From the NCBI GenBank assembly GCA_964390645.1, contig CAYMLL010000190.1, forward strand, positions 1-15,113: a DNA stretch of 15,113 nt. The letters are read 5' to 3'. The DNA comes from CAYMLL01 sp964390645. GTDB lineage: Bacteria > Planctomycetota > UBA8108. The translations under genes and the position numbers were made by a program. The notes under the pieces were generated by a model. That model was given only the letters and a program-made list of their open reading frames with translations. It made no database searches and was not told the origin of the DNA. Of this stretch, positions 1-6,522 are shown piece after piece (the stretch's first letter is position 1; every line of letters begins with the position of its first letter).

Positions 1-29
1 ATATGTGAACGAGGGACTCGTGAAGAGAC

Positions 30-515
30 GCGCGCTCGCGCTTCAGCTCGACCGTGCCGACGGCGAAGGAGCCGGCCTCGACCCCGCGTTGCGCGACACG
101 CCGGCGAACAGAGGTACGAAGGTGCGTTGTCGTTCCGGTCGCGAGCGACACACCGGCCGCGCTCGTGTCCTCCACCCGCGAGCAGAACGGGCAGATGGCT
201 CGGGTCACGCGCGTTCGCATTTCCCGGATTGGTGCCGCAGAGCACCGCCGTGTTGTCGAGCGACCCGGCACCGGCGTTCTGCGTCCGACGCGACTGGTCG
301 ACGCGGGCATCGTAGCAGCCGAGCAGGGCCTTCTCGATCTTCTTCTCTCCGCTCGAGCCCGACGGCCTCCCGGCGGTGGTGGGACAGTTCGTGCTGCTCG
401 GACGAGATGCCTTCATCCCGCGGCGACGCCTGGGAGTCCTGAATCACCACGCTGCTCCGTCGCGTCGACCCCGTCTGCACCATCACCGGAACCCTGTCGA
501 GTGGCAGCGTGCCGC
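30..515 (-). pseudogene. Decayed C-terminal remnant of a DUF1552 protein
   Basis: Read on the minus strand in three successive frames, this stretch reproduces the C-terminal third of the DUF1552 family, exported planctomycete proteins of unknown function. From about 505 to 360, one frame gives PVMVQTGSTR, then VVIQDS and QHELSHH, matching the family's 'QTxSxR...HNLSHHG' block. From about 356 to 111, a second frame gives KKIEKALLGCYDARVDQ, SLDNTAVLCGTNPGNAN and LPVLLAGGG, the family's most recognisable signature. From about 109 to 45, a third frame gives the expected tail (GVEAGSFAVGT). Each change is a one-base slip, at roughly 357-390 and at 110. The N-terminal two thirds, including any Tat signal, are absent: nothing similar was seen between 516 and the next gene. 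Two frameshifts plus loss of the 5' part make this a dead gene, unless sequencing errors explain the slips. Family assignment rests on motif recall, not a search. Confidence 0.8.
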
Positions 516-801
516 CTCGAGTCTCGCCACCGTGCGCAATGGCCGGGATCGCCGGGTCGAGAAGCGACGACGAATTCGTTGCGCAACGGGTGGCCCGCAA
601 GGGGGCTCCCGCTCATACTGAGACGAAGGGCCCGCCCGCGGCCAGGGCTGACGCCGCAACTTGCCAGGCTCGCGTCGACTCGTTTTCGCGACGGATTCTC
701 GTACGTCGCCCGGCTTGAAGATGGACTCGATCCGGAGCCTGTCGCTCGCCACGGTCGTATCGAGCGTTGTCCGGACACGAGGACCCCGAAGGAGAATCGC
801 G
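516..801. other. Non-coding stretch upstream of the DUF4838 gene
   Basis: No protein-like reading was recognised in either orientation between the broken 5' edge of the DUF1552 remnant and the start codon at 802. Open frames cross it, as expected at this GC content, but they are arginine-rich and carry no motifs. The promoter of the downstream gene should lie here. I could not find a convincing -35/-10 pair. The only clear signal is the Shine-Dalgarno AAGGAG at 789-794. Confidence 0.5.
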
Positions 802-3204
802 ATGAGAGCGTCGTCCGTCTTCCTCGTGTTGGGGCTGGCCGCTCTCGGCTTGCCGGGTGCCGGAACGGACGCGGCCGAAGACCGGGGCGAAAGCGACCTG
901 ATCGTCGCGTCGGGCGGCAAGAGCCACGCACAGATCATCGTGTCGCCTTCCGCGGGGCCCCGCGAGCGCCGGGCCGCCGAGGACCTCGCTCGATACGTCG
1001 AGAGGATGAGCGGCGCGAAGGTCCCCGTCGTCAGCGAGCGGCGAGCCATCGACGCTGCGCTTCGACGCGACACTCCGCTCCTCCTGGTCGGCCAGGAGGC
1101 GATCCGGGCTCGACCCGAGCTGCGCAAGACGTTGAGTCGTGTGCTGAAGAGGAGACCGCACCTGCGGACCGACGGGATCGTCCTGAAGCGCGACGCGAAC
1201 CGCATCTACGTGGCCGGGAACAACGACGCAAGCCACTACTTCGCCGCGGTGGAGCTCCTTCGCCACTGGGGCTGCCGCTGGTTCCTGCCGACCGAGTTCG
1301 GCGAGTGCATCCCCGAGCACGACGAGCTCAGAGTCAGCGAGCTGAACCACGTCCACAGCTCACCGTTCGAGATCCGCTCCTACTGGATCTCCTGGATCGG
1401 AGACCGCTCGGGCGAAGCCGAGTTCCAGGCCCGCAACCTGCTGACCGGACGCGGGCACATGCCGCCGACCGGGCACGCGCTCGGCCGGTACACGAAGGGT
1501 CTCGGCAAGGGCACCTTCAGCTTTCCGATCACCGCCCCCGAGACCGCGCGACACGTGGCAGCACAGGTGGAGACGACGTACCGGGACGGAGGCGCGCTCT
1601 CTCTCGGGATGGAGGACGGATCCTACGACTGCGAGGACGCGAAGGACGAGGAGCTGATGAAGCTTCGGTGGGACAAGTACTTCCTGCGCTGGTCGGTGAC
1701 GGACCCGATGCTCGAGCTCTACAACAACGTGGCACGGATCCTCCGGGACAGGCACCCGGACAGCGACGGGAAGATCGGATTCCTCGCCTACGCCAACATG
1801 ACCCTCCCGCCGGTGCGGAAGATGGTCGCCGAGAGGTCGCTCTTCTGCGAGCTCGCGCCGATCGACATCGATCCGATCCACGGCATGGACGACCCGCAGT
1901 CGCCGCCGAGACGCGAGTTCCGGGACATGCTGTACAGGTGGGCCGAGGTGATGCAGGGACGGCTCGCGATCTACGACTACGACCAGGGAATGCTCGTGTG
2001 GCGCGACCTTCCGAACCCCTCCCACCAGGCGTTCCGTCAGGACGTCCAGCATTACCGGAAGGCGGGAGTTCTCGGCGTCAACACGGAGAGCCGAGGCGCC
2101 TTCGCCACGACGTTTCTCAACCTCTACCTGCGCGCTCGGCTCCTGTGGAATCCGGACGAGGATACCGACGCGCTCCTGGAAGAGTTCTACCCGAAGTTCT
2201 ACGGTCCCGCGGCCGCGCCGATGCGCGAGTACTGGAGCGCGATCTATCGAGCCTGGCGAGAGACGATCGTCACGGAGCACGAGTACTTCGTCGCCCCGGC
2301 CATCTACACGCCCGAGCTCCTGAAACTGCTCCGTGACAAGCTCGAGAGCGCCGAGAGCATCACGGCCGGCGTCGCCACCCGGGGCCGGGAGCTGACGCGC
2401 AACGAGCAGCTCCTTCTTCGCAGGATGGAGTTCACGCGCACGAGCTACGAGATCCTCGACGCCTACATGGAGATGGTCCGGGCGGCGGCAAGAGACGTCG
2501 ACTACGCGACAGCCGTCGCCGCAGGCGAGCGCGGATTGAAGGCCCGTGCCGCGATGACCGCCCTCGGCGGTATCTTCACCACCACGCGGCTGGAAGGCGA
2601 CGGCGCTCCCTGGTGGCCCGGCGAGGTGAGGCAGTACCGGGAGCTCCTCTCCTTGACAAACGGCACGCGAGGCGAGCTCGTCGCCAGGCTGCCGCTGGAG
2701 TGGACCTTCCGACGTGATCCCGATCGCCGGGGCCTCACACAGGGCCACCACGTGAAGCCGCCGGACCTGTCCTACTGGAACGCCCACAAGGACGAGTACG
2801 ACCTGGACAGCCGCAAGGACCACCCGTCGAGCCGGTGGGAAGTGCTGCGCACCGATCTCTACGCGCAGGCCGGAGGCATCCGCCACCCCGACCGCCAGAG
2901 CTTCACCGGTGACCTGTGGTATCGCACCGACGTCGACCTCGACGCCGAGGAGTTACAAGGCGCGGTCCACCTCCGATTCCCGGGCGTCTTCGGAGAGTGC
3001 TGGCTCTACGTCAACGGCGAGGAAGCGGCCCACCGCGAGCAGAATAAGCTCTGGTGGCGCAACGACTATCGATTCGAGTGGGACGTCGACTTGACGGCGA
3101 AGCTGACCGCGGGCAAGAGCACCTTGACGTTGCGGTCCAGCTGCGAGCACCACCTCGGTGGCCTGTTTCGCCGCCCGTTCCTCTACCGCAGGCTCGCGCC
3201 CTGA
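802..3204 (+). CDS. Exported DUF4838 / GH67-like glycoside hydrolase candidate
   Basis: This is an 800-residue protein. The frame is open further upstream, but the ATG at 802 is preferred: AAGGAG sits 7 bases before it and a signal peptide follows at once (hydrophobic VFLVLGLAALGLPGA, cleavage near residue 25, AGTDA/AE). Residues about 31-190 resemble the N-terminal domain of GH67 alpha-glucuronidases (IIVSPSAGPRERRAAEDLARY, then RIYVAGNNDASHYFAAVELL and GCRWFLP). Residues about 225-490 resemble DUF4838, with an acidic GMEDG segment near 270, PIDIDPIHGMDD near 353 and AIYDYDQGMLVWRD near 390. The last 120 residues look like a galactose-binding-type beta-sandwich (GDLWYRTDVDL, GECWLYVNGEEA). 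The family is largely uncharacterised, so glycosidase activity, perhaps on uronate-containing glycans, is inferred from the GH67-like domain. The stop lies inside the 3' end of the convergent regulator gene, overlapping it by 22 bp. That regulator is the obvious candidate controller. Confidence 0.88.
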   Translation: MRASSVFLVLGLAALGLPGAGTDAAEDRGESDLIVASGGKSHAQIIVSPSAGPRERRAAEDLARYVERMSGAKVPVVSERRAIDAALRRDTPLLLVGQEAIRARPELRKTLSRVLKRRPHLRTDGIVLKRDANRIYVAGNNDASHYFAAVELLRHWGCRWFLPTEFGECIPEHDELRVSELNHVHSSPFEIRSYWISWIGDRSGEAEFQARNLLTGRGHMPPTGHALGRYTKGLGKGTFSFPITAPETARHVAAQVETTYRDGGALSLGMEDGSYDCEDAKDEELMKLRWDKYFLRWSVTDPMLELYNNVARILRDRHPDSDGKIGFLAYANMTLPPVRKMVAERSLFCELAPIDIDPIHGMDDPQSPPRREFRDMLYRWAEVMQGRLAIYDYDQGMLVWRDLPNPSHQAFRQDVQHYRKAGVLGVNTESRGAFATTFLNLYLRARLLWNPDEDTDALLEEFYPKFYGPAAAPMREYWSAIYRAWRETIVTEHEYFVAPAIYTPELLKLLRDKLESAESITAGVATRGRELTRNEQLLLRRMEFTRTSYEILDAYMEMVRAAARDVDYATAVAAGERGLKARAAMTALGGIFTTTRLEGDGAPWWPGEVRQYRELLSLTNGTRGELVARLPLEWTFRRDPDRRGLTQGHHVKPPDLSYWNAHKDEYDLDSRKDHPSSRWEVLRTDLYAQAGGIRHPDRQSFTGDLWYRTDVDLDAEELQGAVHLRFPGVFGECWLYVNGEEAAHREQNKLWWRNDYRFEWDVDLTAKLTAGKSTLTLRSSCEHHLGGLFRRPFLYRRLAP

Positions 3205-4496
3205 TCCGGCTCCCGCAGGACCGAGTCGGTCCCGTTGATCCGCAGCCAGGATACGCGAATGCCGTTGCGCATCGGACGCAGCCCCACGGCCCCGATCTCT
3301 CGCTTCGCATCGTCGTCGATGGTGACGATCGACTCGCCGTCGATCTCGAAGCCCAGCCGGCCGCCCCGTCGGAGCACACGAAACCGAAAGGGGGCACCCT
3401 CCCGGACAACGTCCGAGCTGTGCACAAGCAGCCGCGCCTTCCCGAGAGTCCCACCCTCCACGAAGATCCGACCTTCCCGGCCGTCGAACCCGAATCGATC
3501 CGGCCCGATCTCGACCGAGGCCGCCGTTCCGCCGAGCTCGTCGAGGGTCAGCTCGCCCTCGACGGTGAAGTCCCCGGCGCCCAGCCGGTGCTGCGCGAAG
3601 ACGACGTTTCGCGCCGAGTCTCCCTTGATGTACTGCACACCGGTGCGGCTGCCCAGCTCGCGCGACAGCCTGCGGTAGTCGGTCGGCTCGTGCCCCTGAT
3701 AGCGGCGAAAGGTCCTGGCAAAGTACTGGCTCGAGCCGAACCCACACTCCAGCGCGATCGCGGTCACCGTCCATTCCGTCTCGCGCAGCAGACGCCGGCT
3801 CCTGCGAATCCGCAGCCGGTTCAGGTGGACGATCGGGCTCTCTCCCGTCAGCCGGCGACACAGCGTCCCGAAACGCGATCGCTTCAGCCCCGCCGCATGC
3901 GCCATGCGATCGAGCGACCAGTCCTCTTCGCACCGTGCTTCAAGCTCCCGGAACAGCCCCACCACCTGCGCCTCGGTGGCCGACCCCTGCGCGCTGTCAC
4001 CCGCACCCTGCTGCAGCCGCAGGCAGATTCCCGCGAGGAGCTCCACCACGAGCGCCCGCACGAGAATCCCCCGGACGCCGTCCAGCGACCCCGGATTGCC
4101 GGTGATCTCTCGCACCACCCGACCGAGTCCGGGCTCCACGCGCACACGCTGCGAGGGCGCCCGCGCCAGGAACGTGACGATCCGCCTCGCTTCGCCCGGC
4201 CGGATCCCGAGGGCTCTCGAGAGCTTAGCCACCGTCCGGCCGTCTTCGCCACGCGCAGGCCACCCGATCCGGATCCGGTGGACGACGAGCGGGACCGACT
4301 CCGACGACTCGATGCCGCTGAACACCTGACCGGGGAGCACGAACACGGCTTCGCCCTGCTTGACGTCGTAGGGGCGCCCGTCCACTTTCCAGCGCGTGTG
4401 CCCCTTGGCGATCGCCAGAACCTCCAGCCCGCGCACCCGGACCGGCACCGGCCCGCTGCGCCGCGTGCTCACCGTCTCGCCAAGAATCCCGTACAC
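3183..4496 (-). CDS. AraC-family regulator with C-terminal concanavalin-like domain
   Basis: The chosen GTG start at 4496 gives 437 residues. GGAGG (4510-4506) lies 9 bases upstream, and the in-frame sequence further upstream is low-complexity Arg/Gly. Residues 20-75 form a cupin-like sensing domain (GLEVLAIAKGHTRWKVDGRP, then GEAVFVLPGQVFSG). Residues about 188-275 are the two-helix-turn-helix AraC DNA-binding domain: WSLDRMAHAAGLKRSRFGTL is the first HTH, and VTAIALECGFGSSQYFARTF is the canonical second HTH before FRRYQGHEPTDYRR. Most AraC proteins end there. This one continues about 145 residues with a beta-rich domain (DFTVEGELTLDELGGTAASV, RFGFDGREGRIFVEGG, LGFEIDGESIVTIDD, IGAVGLRP) resembling the 3-keto-disaccharide hydrolase/DUF1080 concanavalin-like fold. 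No signal peptide or membrane segment is seen, so it is cytoplasmic. It probably controls the convergent DUF4838 gene or other local genes. The start codon is less certain than the domains. Confidence 0.88.
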   Translation of the reverse strand: MYGILGETVSTRRSGPVPVRVRGLEVLAIAKGHTRWKVDGRPYDVKQGEAVFVLPGQVFSGIESSESVPLVVHRIRIGWPARGEDGRTVAKLSRALGIRPGEARRIVTFLARAPSQRVRVEPGLGRVVREITGNPGSLDGVRGILVRALVVELLAGICLRLQQGAGDSAQGSATEAQVVGLFRELEARCEEDWSLDRMAHAAGLKRSRFGTLCRRLTGESPIVHLNRLRIRRSRRLLRETEWTVTAIALECGFGSSQYFARTFRRYQGHEPTDYRRLSRELGSRTGVQYIKGDSARNVVFAQHRLGAGDFTVEGELTLDELGGTAASVEIGPDRFGFDGREGRIFVEGGTLGKARLLVHSSDVVREGAPFRFRVLRRGGRLGFEIDGESIVTIDDDAKREIGAVGLRPMRNGIRVSWLRINGTDSVLREPDQGASLR

Positions 4497-4616
4497 GATC
4501 GTGGGCCTCCACGGTGGCCGGCCTCCGTTCCCGCGACCCGCACCGCCGGCACCACGCGGTCCGGCGGCTTCACGTCGGGAACCTGCGCGCTCGCGCTGTG
4601 AACACCCCGCCCCGGG

Positions 4617-4632
4617 TGGTAATAATTTACCA
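4617..4632. promoter_or_regulatory. 16-bp perfect inverted repeat, candidate operator
   Basis: TGGTAATAATTTACCA has 6-bp arms (TGGTAA/TTACCA) around a TAAT centre. It is one of the most AT-rich spots in a GC-rich window. It lies about 120 bp upstream of the regulator's start and overlaps the candidate -10 box, the geometry of a repressor or autoregulatory site. The bound protein is unknown. AraC proteins more often use direct repeats, so another regulator is possible. Confidence 0.5.
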
Positions 4633-4652
4633 GTGGTTGATGCTTCACGCAA
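4624..4652 (-). promoter_or_regulatory. Candidate sigma70-like promoter for the AraC-type gene
   Basis: On the minus strand, TTGCGT (4652-4647) is followed by a 17-base spacer and then TAAATT (4629-4624). Matches to consensus are 3/6 and 4/6 with ideal spacing. Transcription from here would give a leader of about 120 bases before the GTG at 4496. Planctomycete promoters are poorly defined, so this is a modest call. Confidence 0.4.
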
Positions 4653-4681
4653 GACCGCCTTTCGAAGTCCATCCTCGATGG

Positions 4682-4894
4682 GGAAAGAGCGACGGCGACG
4701 TTCGCCACGGCGATACGGCTCCCCGGATTCGCGGCGTCCCACAGGGCACCCGTCCGGCGACGAATCCGTGTACTCCCGACGATCTGCACGCGACCGTCTT
4801 CAAGGCGATGGGAATCGACCATCGCACGGAGCTTCAGGACCGGCTGGGAAGGCCGTTCCAGATCCGTGACGGCGAGCCGCTGCCGCTGTTCTGA
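4682..4894 (+). pseudogene. C-terminal remnant of a DUF1501 protein
   Basis: The plus-strand reading ending in TGA at 4892-4894 matches the end of DUF1501 proteins: CTPDDLHATVFKAMGID, then RTELQDRLGRPFQI and DGEPLPLF (family pattern 'P.DL.AT....LGID....L.DR.GRP....GEP'). A degraded GKSDGD at 4682-4699 fits the family's preceding 'GxSDxxG' motif, with about 20 extra unmatched residues between the two. The Tat signal, the metal-binding core and about 350 residues are missing. The space immediately upstream is taken by the promoter region of the AraC-type gene. The ending differs in type from that of the intact DUF1501 gene at 11974-13398, so this is not a recent copy of it. It has no plausible start or Shine-Dalgarno and is judged non-functional. 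Confidence 0.75.
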
Positions 4895-4983
4895 GCTTCC
4901 GGAATCAACGCTCTTGACCTCAAATCTGTGTGTCTGAACGAACGAAGATGATGGACGGAGACGATCAGCGGAGGATTCCTGTC

Positions 4984-6183
4984 ATGAATTGCCCGATCTC
5001 ACTTGCAGCGAGCAGGCCCCGCTCGGCCCTCGGCCTGGGCCTCGTCGTCGCACTGGTGTGGGCGTCGCCGTATCGGCCGGCGCTCGCCTCGGTCGAGGAC
5101 CTCCAGGATGCGGCACAGGACCACCCGGACCTGACTCACCAGTACACATTCGACGGTGCCGACTTTTTCGAGCGCCGACAGGACTCCCGGGGAATCGACG
5201 ACCTCGTCGAGCAGGCCGGAGGCTCGGCGACCGTGGATGACATCGTCTACGGCGTCGCCGGCTTCGACGACACGTCCGAAGCGGTCACGACGTTTCGCCC
5301 GCCTCCGGGGGGCACGGAGTTCAGCGACGGCGCGAACTTCCGCATTCCGAGCATCGCGCTCGGCGACGCGTTCTCGTACGAGGTGATCTTCCGTCCTGGA
5401 CGGGAAGTGATCGAAGGCGGGGACTTCAACCTCGGGTACATCCTCGCGAACCGCATCGGCAACGACCGCGGCTACTTCCTGTATCAGGGAAGCGCGGAGC
5501 AGGACGAGTTCGGCGCCTTCGGTTACGACGGCGACGACCTCGCCAGCGTCGTCGGCTCCTCGTTCAATGTCAGCAACGAGAACACCATCCTCGAGACGAT
5601 CGAGGTCGGACACTGGTACTACGTCGCGGGAAGCTACCGCCACGAGGATGGCAACACGACGTTCACGAGCTACATCGCGGATCTGACCGACGGTCAAGAC
5701 ACGCTCACGGTCGTCGGGCCCATCACCGTACCGGGATCCTACGGGCGTGATTTCGCCGGTTTGAGCATCGGCGGACGCTTCGACGGACCCGGTGAGGGGT
5801 TTCCGGGCGACATCGACGAGGTCAATCTCTACGGCGACGAGGTCGACGAGGAGGTCTTCGAGGAGCACCTGAGCGCTCTGCTCGGCGAGGTCGAGCCCAG
5901 GGTACTGTTTCACCGCGGCGACCCCAACGACAGCGGCGTGCTCGACCTCTCCGACGGCACGTTCATCTTCAACCACCTGTTCACCGGCGGGCCCCCGCCG
6001 GCCTGCGCGGAGTCGGCCGACGGCAACGGCGACGGCGCCGTCGACCTCTCGGACGGGGTGTACCTGCTCAACTTCCTCTTCCTCGGTGGTGATCCGCCGG
6101 TGGCGCCCGGCCCTCCGGATGAGTCCTGCGGCGAGCTCCCGTCCGACAGCCAGCTGGGCTGCGAGTCGTACTCGAGCTGTTGA
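4984..6183 (+). CDS. Secreted LamG-type lectin protein with dockerin-like Ca-binding tail
   Basis: This is a 399-residue protein. GGAGG at 4970-4974 lies 9 bases before the ATG at 4984, and a signal peptide follows (SALGLGLVVALVWA, cleavage near residue 35, ALA/SVED). Residues about 45-300 form a LamG/concanavalin-like beta-sandwich: LTHQYTFDGADF at the start, FSYEVIFRPG, HWYYVAGSYRHEDG in the middle, and the characteristic GDIDEVNLYGDEVDEEVFEEH at the end. From residue 311 come two dockerin-like repeats: DPNDSGVLDLSD followed by FIFNHLFTGG, and DGNGDGAVDLSD followed by LLNFLFLGG. Such 'FLFLGG' tails are common on exported planctomycete proteins. The first loop has Ser at position 5; the second is canonical. 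Four cysteines lie in the last 60 residues (one after the first repeat, three near the C-terminus). The role is probably extracellular glycan binding or attachment. No catalytic motif is evident. It may be co-transcribed with the sulfatase 339 bp downstream. Confidence 0.87.
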   Translation: MNCPISLAASRPRSALGLGLVVALVWASPYRPALASVEDLQDAAQDHPDLTHQYTFDGADFFERRQDSRGIDDLVEQAGGSATVDDIVYGVAGFDDTSEAVTTFRPPPGGTEFSDGANFRIPSIALGDAFSYEVIFRPGREVIEGGDFNLGYILANRIGNDRGYFLYQGSAEQDEFGAFGYDGDDLASVVGSSFNVSNENTILETIEVGHWYYVAGSYRHEDGNTTFTSYIADLTDGQDTLTVVGPITVPGSYGRDFAGLSIGGRFDGPGEGFPGDIDEVNLYGDEVDEEVFEEHLSALLGEVEPRVLFHRGDPNDSGVLDLSDGTFIFNHLFTGGPPPACAESADGNGDGAVDLSDGVYLLNFLFLGGDPPVAPGPPDESCGELPSDSQLGCESYSSC

Positions 6184-6522
6184 TGGACAGCCGGCGCGGA
6201 CGATCCGCGGCGGGCCCGTTCGACCCCTCTGGCGACTCTTCGAGAACATGAGCACGCCCGGACCGCGACGGCTTCTGCTGCTCGAAACGGAGGTCGACGT
6301 GCGCGCCTGCCGCGCAGAAGACGCGGGCGCAGATCGACGTCGTGGAGGCCCTCCTGCCGCGTGGCGGAACCGGCTCGGACACGACCGAGCCCCCCTTCGC
6401 ACGGTTTCGGCTGTTCTTGCATCGCAGAGGCATCCAGAATGGTGCGCTGCAAGCTCGTCATCGACCGAGAACAGCGACCCCGGACACGACCCCCCGAACA
6501 GCCGACCACGAGGCGTTGCGAG
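6184..6522. other. Intergenic stretch between LamG gene and sulfatase
   Basis: No recognisable gene was found in either orientation. In-frame codons upstream of the sulfatase ATG are open but read as Arg/Pro-rich sequence without motifs. The end contains GAGG (6510-6513), the likely ribosome binding site of the sulfatase. I saw no clear terminator or promoter. Confidence 0.5.

Noticed and set aside
54..2336. A long plus-strand open frame overlapping the DUF4838 gene in another frame.
   Set aside because: The protein is Arg/Pro-rich and patternless, whereas the overlapping frame has a signal peptide, Shine-Dalgarno and recognisable domains.
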